Notes: generated from the letters alone by a model not told the origin. 64,000 nucleotides of DNA from Nocardioides sp. ChNu-153 (GCF_030466625.1 NZ_JADEVT010000006.1:124001-188000); one strand, 5' to 3'. Positions 17,555 through 28,591 are shown, counted from the first letter of the stretch. A program made the numbers and translations.

Positions 17555-18655
17555 GTGGGCGACGAGCAGGGGTACGACGACCACCTCAGCGCCGCCGAGG
17601 AGGCCCACCTGCGCACCCTGACGGCGGCGGAGGCCGAGGGTGACGAGCGCGCCGTCGAGGCGGCGCTGCGCCCCCGGACCCTCGACGAGGTGGTGGGGCA
17701 GGTCCGCGTCCGCGAGCAGCTCGGCCTCGTGCTCGAGGCGGCCCGACGCCGCGGCCGGGCGCCCGACCACGTGCTGCTGTCGGGCCCGCCGGGGCTGGGC
17801 AAGACGACCCTCGCCATGATCATCGCCGCCGAGATGTCGGCGCCCCTGCGCCTGACCAGCGGTCCCGCCATCACCCATGCCGGTGACCTCGCCGCCATCT
17901 TGTCGGGGATGAACGAGGGCGACGTGCTGTTCGTGGACGAGATCCACCGGATGTCGCGGCCGGCCGAGGAGATGCTCTACATGGCGATGGAGGACTTCCG
18001 GGTCGACGTCGTCGTCGGCAAGGGCCCCGGGGCCACCGCCATCCCGCTCGAGATCCCGCCCTTCACGCTGGTCGGCGCGACCACCCGGGCCGGCCTGCTG
18101 CCCGGCCCGCTGCGCGACCGGTTCGGGTTCACCGCCCACCTCGAGTTCTACGAGCCCGAGGACCTCGACCGCATCGTGCGCCGCTCGGCCGGGCTGCTCG
18201 GCACGACGCTCGAGGACGACGGCTCCGCCGAGATCGCCGGCCGCTCGCGCGGCACCCCCCGGATCGCGAACCGGCTGCTGCGCCGGGTGCGCGACTTCGC
18301 CCAGGTCCGCGCCGACGGCGTCGTGACCCGCGAGGTGGCCCGCGCGGCGCTGGACCTGTACGAGGTCGACGCCTCGGGGCTGGACCGGCTCGACCGGGCC
18401 GTCCTGGACGCGCTGTGCCGCCGCTTCGGCGGGGGACCGGTGGGGGTCTCCACCCTCGCCGTGGCCGTCGGTGAGGAGCGCGAGACGGTCGAGGAGGTCG
18501 CCGAGCCGTTCCTCGTGCGCTCCGGGCTGCTCGCCCGCACGCCGCGCGGCCGCGTCGCCACCACGGCGGCGTGGGCCCACCTCGGGCTGGCCGTGCCCGC
18601 GTCGTACGACGGACCCGGCGGCCGCGTGGCCGACGCGCCGCTCTTCGACGACTGA
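17555..18655 (+). CDS. ruvB: Holliday junction branch-migration ATPase RuvB
   Basis: A 366-residue AAA+ motor. Walker A GPPGLGKT is at residues 77-84, Walker [10 protein letters not shown] near 127, sensor 1 [11 protein letters not shown], arginine finger region PLRDRFGF and a C-terminal winged helix ([18 protein letters not shown]). An N-terminal extension of about 38 acidic residues ([16 protein letters not shown]) precedes the [11 protein letters not shown] start of the core and is longer than in E. coli. GTG 17555 begins one base after the ruvA stop. Confidence 0.97.
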   Translation: MGDEQGYDDHLSAAEEAHLRTLTAAEAEGDERAVEAALRPRTLDEVVGQVRVREQLGLVLEAARRRGRAPDHVLLSGPPGLGKTTLAMIIAAEMSAPLRLTSGPAITHAGDLAAILSGMNEGDVLFVDEIHRMSRPAEEMLYMAMEDFRVDVVVGKGPGATAIPLEIPPFTLVGATTRAGLLPGPLRDRFGFTAHLEFYEPEDLDRIVRRSAGLLGTTLEDDGSAEIAGRSRGTPRIANRLLRRVRDFAQVRADGVVTREVARAALDLYEVDASGLDRLDRAVLDALCRRFGGGPVGVSTLAVAVGEERETVEEVAEPFLVRSGLLARTPRGRVATTAAWAHLGLAVPASYDGPGGRVADAPLFDD

Positions 18656-18666
18656 GCGACGCCCCC

Positions 18667-18699
18667 GACCGCTGCCCGACCGCTGCCCGACCGCTGCCG
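18667..18699 (+). repeat. 3 x 11-bp tandem repeat between ruvB and yajC
   Basis: Three head-to-tail copies of gaccgctgccc (the last ends in g) directly after ruvB. A TAGGAT -10-like box at 18721 follows and could serve yajC. Confidence 0.75.
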
Positions 18700-18784
18700 G
18701 ACCCGGGCCCCGCGGGCGGGCTAGGATCGCGGAGGTCGTTCGCGCGGCCGGTCCCTGTCGTCGACGCCGAAGAGATGTCGCCTC

Positions 18785-19132
18785 GTGTACGAGCTGCTGT
18801 TCCTCGCCCTGCTGTTCCTGCTCTTCTGGTTCCTCATGATCCGCCCGGCGCAGCGCCGCCAGAAGGCGCAGGTCGAGCTCCAGAACTCGCTGCGGGTCGG
18901 TGACGAGGTGATGCTGACCAGCGGCGTCTTCGGCGTCCTGCGCGAGGTGGGCGACAGCGAGCGCGTCCGCGTCGAGCTCGCCCCCGGCACCGTCGTCGAG
19001 GTCGTGCGCGCCGCCGTCGCCGTGGTCGTGAAGGACGAGGACGTCGAGGACGCCGCCGCGCTCCCGGCCGACGCGGCCGACCCGGCCGCGGACACCACGG
19101 TCGACCTCGACAAGCGGGCCAACGGGGCCTGA
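18785..19132 (+). CDS. yajC: Preprotein translocase accessory subunit YajC
   Basis: A 115-residue protein with one N-terminal membrane helix (LLFLALLFLLFWFLMI), the signature RPAQRRQKAQ and the SH3-like cytoplasmic part LRVGDEVMLTSGVFGVL. YajC joins SecD and SecF at the SecYEG translocon. Order ruvB-yajC-secD/F-apt-rel is the actinobacterial norm. The C-terminal tail is Ala/Asp-rich. GTG start at 18785; the SecDF-like gene follows after 3 nt. Confidence 0.92.
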   Translation: MYELLFLALLFLLFWFLMIRPAQRRQKAQVELQNSLRVGDEVMLTSGVFGVLREVGDSERVRVELAPGTVVEVVRAAVAVVVKDEDVEDAAALPADAADPAADTTVDLDKRANGA

Positions 19133-19135
19133 CCC

Positions 19136-21769
19136 GTGGCCGGGGGACGCGCCACCACCCACGGCAGGGCTGTCGTCCTCCACGTCCTGCTCGTCGCCAC
19201 CGCCCTCGGCGTGGTGGCCCTGACCGCCAGCTGGGCTCCCCGCTGGGGGGTCGACGTGCTGGCCGGCACCCGGGTCGTGGTCGTCCCGACCGCCGAGGAG
19301 TCCTCGGCCGACGCGCTCGACGCCACCGCCGAGGTGCTGGAGACGCGCGCGCGTGACGCGGGCGCCCCGGGCGCGACGGCGCGGCGCCGCAGCGACGGCG
19401 CCCTGCTCGTGACCCTGCCCGGTCGTCCCGACGACCGCGTGCTCGACGCCCTGCGCTCGACCGGCCAGGTCGGTCTGCGCGCGGTCGTCGCCCGGGGCGA
19501 CGACGCCCCCACCGGCACCGGCACCGCCACCGGCAGCGCGGACGGCGGTGTCGACGCCGCCGGGCTCCCGACCACCGGTGACTCGGCCGTCGCGTGGACC
19601 CGCTCGCCGGACCCGACATGGGCGGCCGCGCTCCCGTCGTACCGCTGCGGGGACGACACCGGGCCCGTGGCCGCCGACCAGCCGCTGCTGGCCTGCGACG
19701 CCGCGGGCGGCACCTACCTGCTCGGACCGGCGCTCGCGGCCGGCGACACCGTCGACGGCGCCGCGGCCGAGCTGCGGGAGGCGCCCGCCGGCGAGCCCGG
19801 CGGGGCGGAGGCGCCGGGCGGTGCCGAGGGCGAGGTGCCGGACGGGCCCGCCCCCGACGATGCGCCGGCCGACCGCGTCCCGGGCGACGACGTGCCCGCC
19901 GACCCCGCCGACCCCGCCGACCCCGCGGCGCCGGGCGACCCGGGGGCCGAGTTCGGCGACGACCCCGCCGACGGCAACTTCGTGCCCGGGGGTGAGGAGC
20001 CGGTGCTCGACGGTGGCCGGTGGGGCGTGCGCGTCGAGCTGGACCCGGGGGCCGCGGACGGCGTCGCGACCCTGGTCGCGCTGACCGTGCCCCCCGACGC
20101 CCCCGACGCCCCCGACGCCCCCGACGGCCCCGACGGCCCGCAGGCCGACGTCCCCCAGGTCGCCCTCACCATCGACGGCGACGTCGTCGCCGTGTCCGAC
20201 CTCACCGAGCCCGACGACGGCGCCGTGCTCGTCGGTCGGCTCGACCAGCCCGAGGCGGAGGCCGCCGCCGAGCGCGTGCGCGCCGGTGCCCTTCCCGTGG
20301 CGGTCGACCACGTCGACGTCATCCGCCTCGGCTCCACCCTCGATCGCGACGAGGGCGCGCACGGGGCGCTGGGGGCGGGGGTGGGCCTGCTCGTCGCCGC
20401 CCTCGCGGTGGGGGCCCTCGCCCGGCGGCGGGCCGTGCTGCCGCTCGTCGCGACGGCCGGTACGGCGGCCCTCGTCGCCCCGCTGCTGCTCCTGGCCGAC
20501 CAGGTCGTCGGCCTGCCGCTCACCCTCCCCGTCGCGGTCGCCGTGGCGGGCACGCTGCCGGTCGTGCCCCTCCTCGCCGCCGGCGTGCAGGTCGCCGGCG
20601 AGCGCGAGGCGCCGGGACGCACGCCCGCGGCGGCCGCCGAGCGCGGCGGCGCCGAGGCGTGGCGTCGCTGGTGGCCGTGCGTCGCTGCCGGCGTCGTCGG
20701 AGCGGGAGCGGTGCGCCTCGTGGCCGGGGGCGAGCTGGGTGACGTGGCCGTGGCCGTCGGCGTCGTGCTCGCCGCCGCGCTCGTCAGCGGCCTCCTCCTC
20801 GTGCGGCCGCTGGCCGTCGTCCTCGCGGAGCGCCGCGGCGCGGCGCACCTCCCCGGCGCCACCACCCCCGCCACCACCCCCGCCACCAGCCGCTTCCCGC
20901 GGCCGGCGTCCGCCCGCCGCGTCGTCGCCGGGCTCCTGGTGGCGGCGGCCGTGGTGGCCGCTGCCGGTCTGGCGCTGCGCGGCGTGGCCTCCGACCCGGC
21001 GTTCACCACCGGGGAGGAGCACCTCGTCGCGGTGGTCGGCGACCCCGTCGACGCCCGGTCCGCCGTACGTGACGCGGCCCGGGGGAGCGGCGTTCCCGTC
21101 TCGTCGGTACGCACCGCCGGGGACGGCGCCGTGCTCGTCACCACGCCGCGCCTGACGACCGCCGAGCGCACCGCGCTGACCGCCGACCTGGCGGCACTGC
21201 CGGTCACCGAGGACGCCGGCGTCTCGTCGGCCGGCTTCCGCGCGGCCGGGTCGCCGCTGGCCTGGGTCGGCGCGGGTGCCCTGGTGCTCGTCGCGCTCCT
21301 GGCCGGCCTCGCCCTGACCCGCGGGCTGCTGGCGTGGTCGCTGCGCGCCGTCGGAGTCGTGGTCGCCGCCACGGCCCTCGCGCTGCTGACCGGCACGGGG
21401 CTCGCTGCGTGGGCCGGTGTGACGGCCTCGCCGGCGACCCTCGCCGCCCTGCTGGCCGTGGCCGTCACCGCAGTCGTCGCGCACGTCGCCGTGGTGGCCG
21501 GGCGGGAGGTCGACGACTGGTGGCGCCGCTACGTCGAGGCCGCCGCGCTGGCCCTCCTCCCGCTGCTCGGCGTGGTGCTCGCCGCGCCCTCGGTGCGGGG
21601 ACCGTTCCTCGTCGTGGCCGGGGGCCTGCTCGTGGCCACCACGACGGCGCTCCTGCTGGCCCCGACCCGCCTGATGGCCCCACCGCCGCTGCCGTCCGGG
21701 GTCGGCCCGGCACCGGGCACGGCGGGTACGGCGGGCGCGGGGCCACGCCGTACCGTGTCGACGCCCTGA
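19136..21769 (+). CDS. Divergent SecD-SecF-like fusion protein
   Basis: An 877-residue membrane protein in the place normally held by secD and secF. A first helix (residues 13-32) is followed by [16 protein letters not shown] (37-52), which aligns with the SecD motif LGLDLQGGTR. A periplasmic region then carries an acidic Pro-rich insert (about 203-295) with DPA and DAP repeats, and a membrane block (410-485). A second half starts with a helix near 597-618 and [11 protein letters not shown], resembling SecF DFTGGT, and ends with helices at 708-850. The SecD VDANVLIFERI and the SecF equivalents are not found: only [13 protein letters not shown] remains where the fourth helix should be. Fusion of both halves is clear by position and layout; retained activity is doubtful. 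Confidence 0.72.
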   Translation: MAGGRATTHGRAVVLHVLLVATALGVVALTASWAPRWGVDVLAGTRVVVVPTAEESSADALDATAEVLETRARDAGAPGATARRRSDGALLVTLPGRPDDRVLDALRSTGQVGLRAVVARGDDAPTGTGTATGSADGGVDAAGLPTTGDSAVAWTRSPDPTWAAALPSYRCGDDTGPVAADQPLLACDAAGGTYLLGPALAAGDTVDGAAAELREAPAGEPGGAEAPGGAEGEVPDGPAPDDAPADRVPGDDVPADPADPADPAAPGDPGAEFGDDPADGNFVPGGEEPVLDGGRWGVRVELDPGAADGVATLVALTVPPDAPDAPDAPDGPDGPQADVPQVALTIDGDVVAVSDLTEPDDGAVLVGRLDQPEAEAAAERVRAGALPVAVDHVDVIRLGSTLDRDEGAHGALGAGVGLLVAALAVGALARRRAVLPLVATAGTAALVAPLLLLADQVVGLPLTLPVAVAVAGTLPVVPLLAAGVQVAGEREAPGRTPAAAAERGGAEAWRRWWPCVAAGVVGAGAVRLVAGGELGDVAVAVGVVLAAALVSGLLLVRPLAVVLAERRGAAHLPGATTPATTPATSRFPRPASARRVVAGLLVAAAVVAAAGLALRGVASDPAFTTGEEHLVAVVGDPVDARSAVRDAARGSGVPVSSVRTAGDGAVLVTTPRLTTAERTALTADLAALPVTEDAGVSSAGFRAAGSPLAWVGAGALVLVALLAGLALTRGLLAWSLRAVGVVVAATALALLTGTGLAAWAGVTASPATLAALLAVAVTAVVAHVAVVAGREVDDWWRRYVEAAALALLPLLGVVLAAPSVRGPFLVVAGGLLVATTTALLLAPTRLMAPPPLPSGVGPAPGTAGTAGAGPRRTVSTP

Positions 21770-21795
21770 CCCACCACGAACGGAGACCGAGGCCG

Positions 21796-22404
21796 ATGGC
21801 CGCGACGCAGCCCCCCACGTCCCCCGTCCCGGGGACCGCCGACGCCGACGCGGTGGAGGCCCGGCGCGCCGCGGCGGCCGAGGCCGTCCGGTCGACGTCG
21901 ATCGACGTCCCCGACTTCCCCCAGCCCGGCGTGGTGTTCAAGGACGTGACGCCGCTGCTCGCCGACCCGGTGGCGTTCGCGACCGTCGTGGCCGCCCTGG
22001 CGGACGCCGGCCGCGGGCCGGACGGCGCGACGGTGGTGGACAAGGTCGTCGGCATGGAGGCCCGCGGCTTCCTCTTCGGCACCCCGGTCGCGCAGGCGCT
22101 GGGCGTCGGCTTCGTGCCGGTGCGCAAGCCCGGCAAGCTGCCCCGCGCCACCCACGAGGTCGACTACGACCTCGAGTACGGGTCCACCTCGCTGGCGCTC
22201 CACGTCGACGCGCTGGCCCCCGGCGACCGGGTGCTGGTCGTGGACGACGTGCTCGCGACCGGCGGCACGGCCGCCGCGACGCGCACGCTGGTCGAGCGGT
22301 GCGGCGCCCACGTCGTCGGCGTCGCGCTGCTCCTCGAGCTCACCTTCCTGCCCGGTCGCGCCGCGGTGGACGGCGTGCCGGTGACGGCGCTGCTCCAGGT
22401 CTGA
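21796..22404 (+). CDS. apt: Adenine phosphoribosyltransferase
   Basis: A 202-residue purine-salvage enzyme converting adenine and PRPP to AMP. The PRPP motif [38 protein letters not shown] and [15 protein letters not shown] are all present. The first 30 residues (Ala/Pro-rich) precede the usual core, so a start further in is possible. Gene order SecDF-apt-rel is typical of actinobacteria; apt ends 56 nt before the rel start. Confidence 0.95.
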   Translation: MAATQPPTSPVPGTADADAVEARRAAAAEAVRSTSIDVPDFPQPGVVFKDVTPLLADPVAFATVVAALADAGRGPDGATVVDKVVGMEARGFLFGTPVAQALGVGFVPVRKPGKLPRATHEVDYDLEYGSTSLALHVDALAPGDRVLVVDDVLATGGTAAATRTLVERCGAHVVGVALLLELTFLPGRAAVDGVPVTALLQV

Positions 22405-22447
22405 CGCGAGGGCGACCGGCGCCCGCACGTGCCGACCGACGTGGTCC

Positions 22448-22453
22448 TAGACT
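22448..22453 (+). promoter_or_regulatory. -10 element TAGACT, leaderless rel promoter
   Basis: TAGACT ends exactly 7 nt before the rel GTG at 22461. The intervening GACGAGG could alternatively act as a weak ribosome-binding site if transcription starts upstream. Confidence 0.45.
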
Positions 22454-22460
22454 GACGAGG

Positions 22461-24941
22461 GTGAGCGACGAGCAGGGGAGCGGTGCGGAGCCCCGGACAG
22501 GTGTGCCCGTCGCCGAGGCCCCTCCGGCGGACCCGGTCGTGGAGCCCGGTGTCGAGTCCCGGGGCGGGCACGGGGCCGTGCCCCGTGAGGACGAAGATGC
22601 CCGCGGCGCCACCTCGCGCACGCGCCGGCTGGCCCGGTCCGGTGAGGCCCTCCCCGCGCCGACCGGCACCCGCTCCACGGAGTCGGTGACCTCCGCCCGC
22701 AGCATGCGGGCGCGCCTGGCCCGCATCGGCACACGCAGCCAGCCGGGCACGAACCCGGTGCTCGACCCGCTGTTCCGCGCGGTGCGCGCGAACCACCCCA
22801 AGGCCGACCTGGCGCTGCTCGAGCGCGCCTACCTGACGGCCGAGCGCCTGCACGGCACGCAGATGCGCAAGAGCGGCGACCCCTACATCACGCACCCGCT
22901 CGCCGTGACCACCATCCTGGCCGAGATCGGCATGACGGAGCCGACGCTCGTCGCGGCCCTGCTCCACGACACGGTCGAGGACACGCCGTACACGCTCGAC
23001 GAGCTGCGCGCCGACTTCGGCGACGAGGTCGCGGTGCTCGTCGACGGCGTGACCAAGCTCGACAAGGTGCAGTACGGCGACTCGGCCCAGGCCGAGACGA
23101 TCCGCAAGATGATCGTGGCGATGTCGCGCGACATCCGCGTGCTCGTCATCAAGCTCGCCGACCGGCTCCACAACATGCGCACGCTGCGCTACGTCAAGCA
23201 GGAGACGCAGGAGCGCAAGGCCCGCGAGACCCTCGACATCTTCGCGCCGCTGGCCCACCGCCTCGGCATGAACACGCTGAAGTGGGAGCTCGAGGACCTC
23301 GCGTTCGCGACCCTGCACCCGAAGATCTACGACGAGATCGTGCGCCTCGTGGCCGACCGGGCCCCGTCGCGCGACCAGTTCCTCGCCGAGGTCATCGCCC
23401 GCGTCACCTCCGACCTGAAGGACGCGCGGATCAAGGCCACCGTGACCGGCCGGCCGAAGCACTACTACTCGATCTACCAGAAGATGATCGTCGGCGGCCG
23501 CGAGTTCTCCGACATCTACGACCTCGTCGGGATCCGCGTGCTCGTCGAGGACGACCGCGACTGCTACACCGTGATGGGTGCCGTCCACCAGCGCTGGAAC
23601 CCGGTGCTGGGCCGGTTCAAGGACTACATCGCGATGCCGAAGTTCAACATGTACCAGTCGCTGCACACGACGGTCATCGGCCCGCAGGGCAAGCCCGTCG
23701 AGATCCAGATCCGCACCTACGCCATGCACAAGCGGGCGGAGTACGGCGTCGCGGCCCACTGGAAGTACAAGGAGGACGGCCGCGCCGGTGTCGACACCGA
23801 CCGGCTGGCCGAGCGCGACGACATGGCGTGGGTCCGCCAGCTGCTCGACTGGCAGAGCGAGGTGGAGGACCCGGGGGAGTTCCTCGACTCGCTGCGCTAC
23901 GAGATCAACCAGGCCGAGGTCTACGTCTTCACCCCGCGCGGCGACGTCATCGCGCTGCCCACCGGTGCCACGCCCGTGGACTTCGCCTACGCCGTGCACA
24001 CCGAGGTCGGCCACCACACCATCGGTGCACGCGTCAACGGCCGTCTGGTGCCGCTGGAGTCCACCCTCGACAACGGCGACGTCGTCGAGGTCTTCACCTC
24101 GAAGGCGCCGAACGCCGGCCCGTCGCGCGACTGGCTGGGCTTCGTCCGCTCCCCGCGCGCGCGCTCCAAGATCCGCGCCTGGTTCACCAAGGAGCGGCGC
24201 GAGGAGGCCATCGAGCGCGGCAAGGAGCAGCTGGCCAAGCTCATGCGCAAGGAGGGACTGCCGCTGAAGCGGCTCATGTCCGCCGAGTCGCTGACCGAGG
24301 TCGCGGTCCACTTCAAGCTCGCCGACATCACGGCGCTGTACGCCGCGGTCGGCGAGGGCAACCTGTCGGCGCAGACCGTCGTACGACGCGTGATCGACCT
24401 CCACGGCGGCGAGGAGGGCGCCCGGGAGGACGCGGCCGAGGGCGTCACCATCACCTCGCCGCGCCGCCGACGCGCGGCCACCCCGACGTCGACGGACTCC
24501 GGCGTCATCGTGCGCGGCGCCGCCGACGTGTGGGTCAAGCTCGCGAAGTGCTGCACCCCCGTGCCGCCGGACCCGATCCTCGGGTTCGTCACGAAGGGCG
24601 GCGGCGTCTCGGTGCACCGCAAGACCTGCACGAACGCCGACAACCTGCTCTCGCAGCCCCAGCGCCTCGTCGAGGTGGAGTGGGCGCCGACCGCGCAGTC
24701 GACCTTCCTCGTCAACATCCAGGTCGAGGCACTCGACCGGGCCCGCCTGCTCTCCGACATCACGATGGTGCTGTCGGACCAGCACGTGAACATCCTCAGC
24801 GCCTCGCTGAGCACGACCCGCGACCGCGTCGCCAAGAGCAAGTTCACGTTCGAGATGGCCGACGCCAAGCACCTCGACACCGTGCTGCGGGCCGTGCGCA
24901 CGGTGCCCGGCGTCTTCGACGCCTACCGCCTGACGCAGTAG
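22461..24941 (+). CDS. rel: Bifunctional (p)ppGpp synthetase/hydrolase Rel
   Basis: An 826-residue stringent-response enzyme. A disordered N-terminal ~100 residues precede the HD hydrolase domain ([10 protein letters not shown], His169; later [11 protein letters not shown]). The synthetase domain ([27 protein letters not shown]), TGS domain ([26 protein letters not shown]), the helical/zinc-finger region ([14 protein letters not shown], ending HRKTCTN) and a C-terminal ACT domain follow. The hydrolase HD residues and synthetase motifs are intact, so it should make and degrade the alarmone. It is longer than many homologues mainly at the N-terminus. Confidence 0.96.
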   Translation: MSDEQGSGAEPRTGVPVAEAPPADPVVEPGVESRGGHGAVPREDEDARGATSRTRRLARSGEALPAPTGTRSTESVTSARSMRARLARIGTRSQPGTNPVLDPLFRAVRANHPKADLALLERAYLTAERLHGTQMRKSGDPYITHPLAVTTILAEIGMTEPTLVAALLHDTVEDTPYTLDELRADFGDEVAVLVDGVTKLDKVQYGDSAQAETIRKMIVAMSRDIRVLVIKLADRLHNMRTLRYVKQETQERKARETLDIFAPLAHRLGMNTLKWELEDLAFATLHPKIYDEIVRLVADRAPSRDQFLAEVIARVTSDLKDARIKATVTGRPKHYYSIYQKMIVGGREFSDIYDLVGIRVLVEDDRDCYTVMGAVHQRWNPVLGRFKDYIAMPKFNMYQSLHTTVIGPQGKPVEIQIRTYAMHKRAEYGVAAHWKYKEDGRAGVDTDRLAERDDMAWVRQLLDWQSEVEDPGEFLDSLRYEINQAEVYVFTPRGDVIALPTGATPVDFAYAVHTEVGHHTIGARVNGRLVPLESTLDNGDVVEVFTSKAPNAGPSRDWLGFVRSPRARSKIRAWFTKERREEAIERGKEQLAKLMRKEGLPLKRLMSAESLTEVAVHFKLADITALYAAVGEGNLSAQTVVRRVIDLHGGEEGAREDAAEGVTITSPRRRRAATPTSTDSGVIVRGAADVWVKLAKCCTPVPPDPILGFVTKGGGVSVHRKTCTNADNLLSQPQRLVEVEWAPTAQSTFLVNIQVEALDRARLLSDITMVLSDQHVNILSASLSTTRDRVAKSKFTFEMADAKHLDTVLRAVRTVPGVFDAYRLTQ

Positions 24942-24958
24942 GGCCCCGCCGTACGACC

Positions 24959-25001
24959 GGAGGCCCGGCCCCGCACCCGTCAGGTGCGGGACCGGGCCTC
25001 C
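24959..25001. terminator. Bidirectional terminator between rel and the DUF349 gene
   Basis: The inverted repeat GGAGGCCCGG...CCGGGCCTCC, with an inner CGCACC/GGTGCG stem around CGTCA, lies between two convergent genes and can serve both strands. Confidence 0.8.
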
Positions 25002-25026
25002 GTCGTGGTCCCGGGTGTCGGGCCGC

Positions 25027-26253
25027 TCAGCCGAAGTCGGCGGAGGCGCGGCGGGCGGCGTCGAGGAACATCTGGCGCGAGGCGAGGTTGCCCTCGAGGT
25101 CGGCGACCTTGCGCGCGTCGCCGGCCGCCCGCGCCGCCTCGAGCTCGGCCTCCACCTCGGCGATGGCCGTCTCGAGCTTGACGATGACGTCGTTGGCGCG
25201 CGCGGACTTCTCGGGGTCCGAGCGCTTCCACTGCTCGTCCTCGACACCGCGGATGGCCTGCTCGACCTTCCGCATCCGGCCCTCGAGCTCCTTGACGCGG
25301 TCGCGCGGCACCTTGCCCGCCGCGTCCCAGCGGTCGGCCAGGTCGCGGAACGCGCGCTTGGTGGCGTCGAGGTCCTCGACGGGCAGGAGCGCCTCGGCCT
25401 CGGCGAGGATCTTCTCCTTCACCTCCGCGTTGCCGGCGAACTCCGCGTCGAGCGCGTTGTTGGCCGCGTCCCGGGCGCCGAAGAACGTGTCCTGGGCGCC
25501 GCGGAAGCGGCGCCACAGCGCCTCGTCCACGTCGCGCGGGGCCGGGCCGGCGGCCTTCCACTCGCGCATGAGGTCGCGGTAGCGGCCGGCGGTCGGGCCC
25601 CAGTCGGTCGAGGTGGACAGCGCCTCCGCCTCGGTCGCCAGGCGCTCCTTCACCGCGCGGGCGGAGTCGCGCTGCTCGTTCAGCTGCGAGAAGTGCGCCT
25701 TGCGCCGGCGGGTGTAGGTGGTGCGGGCGCCGGAGAACCGGCGCCACAGCGTGTCGTCGGAGGCGCGGTCGAGGCGCGGCAGCGCCTTCCACTCCTCGAG
25801 CAGGTCGCGCAGGCGGTTGGCCCCGTTGCGCCAGTCGTTGCCCGCCGCCAGCTCCTCGGCCGCGGCGGCGATGCGCTCCTTCTCGACGCGGGCGGCCGCC
25901 ACGCGCTCGGCGCGCTCGGCCTTCTTCGCCTCGCGCTGGGAGTCCACGGCGCCGGTGAGGCCGTCCACCCGGGCCAGCAGGCCCTCGAGATCGCCGACGG
26001 CGTTCGCCCCGGCGACGCTGGCCCGCACCTTCGCCACGGACGCCGCGGCGTCCTCGGGGCTCAGCACGCCGCTGCCGATCCGCTTCTCCAGGAGGTCGAC
26101 CTCGAAGCTGAGCGCGTCGAAGCGGTCGGTGAAGAACTTCAGGGCCTCGTCGGGTGACCCCGCCGGGTACTGCCCGACGGACCGCTCACCCTCGGAGGTG
26201 CGCACGTACACCGTGCCGTCCTCGTCGACCCGACCCCAGTCCTGACCCGTCAC
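25027..26253 (-). CDS. DUF349-repeat coiled-coil protein
   Basis: A 408-residue, highly helical protein with at least three DUF349 repeats, recognisable by W-x-R-F-x-x-A motifs: DTLWRRFSGART, EALWRRFRGAQD and an RDLADRWDAAGKVPRD segment. The N-terminal 60 residues form a separate small domain (VYVRTSEGERSVGQYPAGSPDEALKFF). The C-terminus is a long coiled coil. Family function is unsettled. The position next to rel and hisS is common in actinobacteria. The likely promoter is the TAGCAT on the minus strand in the 26254-26409 spacer. Confidence 0.85.
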   Translation of the reverse strand: MTGQDWGRVDEDGTVYVRTSEGERSVGQYPAGSPDEALKFFTDRFDALSFEVDLLEKRIGSGVLSPEDAAASVAKVRASVAGANAVGDLEGLLARVDGLTGAVDSQREAKKAERAERVAAARVEKERIAAAAEELAAGNDWRNGANRLRDLLEEWKALPRLDRASDDTLWRRFSGARTTYTRRRKAHFSQLNEQRDSARAVKERLATEAEALSTSTDWGPTAGRYRDLMREWKAAGPAPRDVDEALWRRFRGAQDTFFGARDAANNALDAEFAGNAEVKEKILAEAEALLPVEDLDATKRAFRDLADRWDAAGKVPRDRVKELEGRMRKVEQAIRGVEDEQWKRSDPEKSARANDVIVKLETAIAEVEAELEAARAAGDARKVADLEGNLASRQMFLDAARRASADFG

Positions 26254-26397
26254 GTGGTCGTCCTCTTCTCGCTACCCGATGGCCTCGCTCCGGGCGCGCT
26301 GGTCGCGCGCACGGCTGTCCGGGGCACATGCTAGTCATCCCCGCCCCCCGCGTGGGGCGGCGTGCCCGCCGACGTGCGGCGCGCCGTACCCGCTCGG

Positions 26398-26403
26398 TAG
26401 TGT
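26398..26403 (+). promoter_or_regulatory. -10 element TAGTGT, leaderless
   Basis: TAGTGT lies 6 nt before the GTG of the MBL-fold gene with no Shine-Dalgarno between. Confidence 0.4.
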
Positions 26404-26409
26404 GCCGGG

Positions 26410-27141
26410 GTGTTCATCGCCGGATTCCCCGCAGGTGCCTGGGGCACGAACTGCTACGTCGTGGCCACGGGCAAGGGCACGGAGTGCGTCGTGGTCGACC
26501 CCGGGCAGGACGCCACGGCGGGGGTCGAGCAGGTCGTCGCCGAGAACCGGCTCAAGCCGGTCGCGGTGCTGCTGACGCACGGGCACATCGACCACATGTG
26601 GTCGGTGACGCCGGTGGCGGGCGCCTACGACGCCACGGCCTGGATACACCCCCGCGACCGCCACCTGCTGAGCGACCCGATGGCGGGCATCAGCAAGGAG
26701 AGCGCCGCGATGCTGCTGGGCGGACGCCACGAGTTCGTCGAGCCCGACGACGTCGCCGAGCTGGCCGACGGCCAGGAGCTCGAGCTGGCCGGCCTGCGGT
26801 TCGTCGTCGACCACACCCCGGGCCACACCGAGGGCTCCGTCACCTTCCGCACGCCGTACGGCGCGGGGGAGGGCGAGCCGGACGTCTCCGAGGTGATGTT
26901 CGCCGGCGACCTGCTCTTCGCGGGCTCGATCGGGCGCACCGACCTGCCCGGCGGTGACCACGCCACGATGCTGCGCACCCTCAGCTCGAAGGTGCTCCCG
27001 CTCGCGGACGACGTCGTGGTGCTGCCCGGGCACGGCGAGCAGACCTCCATCGGCCGCGAGCGCGCCACCAACCCCTACCTCCGCGACCTGATCGAGACCG
27101 GCCGCGAGGGCGGCGCCGGGCGCGTCACCCGCGGCCTGTGA
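26410..27141 (+). CDS. MBL-fold metallohydrolase, glyoxalase II-like
   Basis: A 243-residue metallo-beta-lactamase-fold hydrolase. The metal-binding motif THGHIDHMW (HxHxDH), the third His in HTPGHTEGSV, the bridging Asp in VMFAGDLLF and the last His in VLPGHGEQTS are all present. The group includes hydroxyacylglutathione/mycothiol-type thioesterases, and the exact thiol substrate is unknown. GTG 26410 begins the VFIAGFPAGAWGTNCYVV strand typical of these proteins. hisS follows after 34 nt and may be cotranscribed. Confidence 0.88.
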   Translation: MFIAGFPAGAWGTNCYVVATGKGTECVVVDPGQDATAGVEQVVAENRLKPVAVLLTHGHIDHMWSVTPVAGAYDATAWIHPRDRHLLSDPMAGISKESAAMLLGGRHEFVEPDDVAELADGQELELAGLRFVVDHTPGHTEGSVTFRTPYGAGEGEPDVSEVMFAGDLLFAGSIGRTDLPGGDHATMLRTLSSKVLPLADDVVVLPGHGEQTSIGRERATNPYLRDLIETGREGGAGRVTRGL

Positions 27142-27175
27142 CCGACGAGCAGAGCACCCGAGAGCTGAGCACCCC

Positions 27176-28591
27176 ATGAGCAAGCCCACCCCGCTGAGCG
27201 GGTTCCCCGAGCTGCTGCCCGCCCAGCGGGTCGTCGAGCAGCAGGTGGTCGACACCCTGCGCAGCACGTTCGAGCTGCACGGCTTCGCCGGCATCGAGAC
27301 CCGCGCCGTCGAGCCGATGGACCAGCTGCTGCGGAAGGGCGACACCTCCAAGGAGGTCTACGTCCTGCGCCGCCTCCAAGAGGAGGACGGCGGCCGCGAC
27401 GCGGGCATCGGCCTGCACTTCGACCTCACCGTGCCGTTCGCGCGTTACGTGCTGGAGAACGCCGGCAAGCTCGACTTCCCCTTCCGCCGCTACCAGGTGC
27501 AGAAGGTCTGGCGCGGCGAGCGGCCCCAGGACGGTCGCTACCGCGAGTTCACCCAGGCCGACATCGACGTGATCGGCCGCGACGAGCTGCCGTTCCACCA
27601 CGACGTCGAGGTCACCCGCGTCATGCTCGACGCGCTGCGGCGCCTCGCCGACCCCGGCTCCATCGGGCTGCCCGGCTTCCGGCTGCAGGTCAACAACCGC
27701 AAGCTCATCCAGGGCTTCTACGCAGGCCTGGGTCTCGCCGACACCGACGAGGTCATGCGCCTGGTCGACAAGCTCGACAAGGTGCCGGCCGAGCGCGTGC
27801 GGGAGATGCTCGTGGCCGACGCGGGCGCGACGCCGGAGCAGGCGGACGCCTGCCTGCGTCTCGCGACCATCCGCACCGACGACGACGGCTTCGTGGAGCA
27901 GGTGCGCGCCCTCGGCGTCACCCACCCGCTGCTCGAGGAGGGCCTCGACGAGCTGGCCACCCTCGTGCGCGCGGCGGCCCCGCTGGCCGGCGGCAAGGTC
28001 CGCATCACCGCCGACCTGTCCATCGCCCGCGGGCTCGACTACTACACGGGCACCGTCTTCGAGACCCGCCTCGACGGCTACGAGTCGATGGGCTCCATCT
28101 GCTCCGGCGGCCGGTACGACGCGCTCGCCTCCGACGGCCGCACGACGTACCCCGGGGTGGGCATCTCGCTCGGCGTCTCCCGCGTGCTCGTGCCCCTGCT
28201 CGCCCGCGGTGTGGTGCGCGGCAGCCGATCGGTGCCGAGCGCCGTGCTCGTGGCGCTCGTGGACGAGGGCTCCCGCCCGGCCGCCGACGCGGTGGCCGAC
28301 GCGCTGCGGGCCCGCGGCATCCCCTGCGAGGTCGCGCCCAGCGCCGCCAAGTTCGGCAAGCAGATCCGCTACGCCGACCGCCGCGGCATCCCCTTCGTCT
28401 GGTTCCCCCAGGACGACGGCGGCCACCAGGTCAAGGACATCCGCGACGGGAACCAGGTGGACGCCGACCCGTCCTCGTGGGCACCCTCGCCCGAGGACCT
28501 GCGCCCGCAGGTGCTCAACGAGCCCCCCAGCGGCAACAGCGCCACCCCCAGCAGCCCCCGCGGCACCGACCCCCAGGAGAAGACCCCGTGA
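27176..28591 (+). CDS. hisS: Histidyl-tRNA synthetase
   Basis: A 471-residue class II synthetase. Motif 1 (residues about 45-65), motif 2 with [29 protein letters not shown] sequence near residue 103, the histidine-A loop [13 protein letters not shown] near residue 284 and motif 3 GGRYD...VGISLGVSR are recognisable. The C-terminal anticodon-binding domain is followed by a 40-residue Pro/Ser-rich tail with no counterpart in E. coli. The stop overlaps the aspS start (GTGA). Confidence 0.95.
   Translation: MSKPTPLSGFPELLPAQRVVEQQVVDTLRSTFELHGFAGIETRAVEPMDQLLRKGDTSKEVYVLRRLQEEDGGRDAGIGLHFDLTVPFARYVLENAGKLDFPFRRYQVQKVWRGERPQDGRYREFTQADIDVIGRDELPFHHDVEVTRVMLDALRRLADPGSIGLPGFRLQVNNRKLIQGFYAGLGLADTDEVMRLVDKLDKVPAERVREMLVADAGATPEQADACLRLATIRTDDDGFVEQVRALGVTHPLLEEGLDELATLVRAAAPLAGGKVRITADLSIARGLDYYTGTVFETRLDGYESMGSICSGGRYDALASDGRTTYPGVGISLGVSRVLVPLLARGVVRGSRSVPSAVLVALVDEGSRPAADAVADALRARGIPCEVAPSAAKFGKQIRYADRRGIPFVWFPQDDGGHQVKDIRDGNQVDADPSSWAPSPEDLRPQVLNEPPSGNSATPSSPRGTDPQEKTP

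Noticed and set aside
17318..21484. A minus-strand open frame of 1388 codons antisense to ruvA-ruvB-yajC-SecDF
   Set aside because: Composition is Arg/Gly/Ala/His-rich without family motifs and it mirrors the codon structure of the real plus-strand genes, as expected for shadow frames in very GC-rich DNA.
22299..22460. N-terminal extension of Rel into apt
   Set aside because: The frame is open but overlaps apt; the -10 box and GTG at 22461 give a better start.
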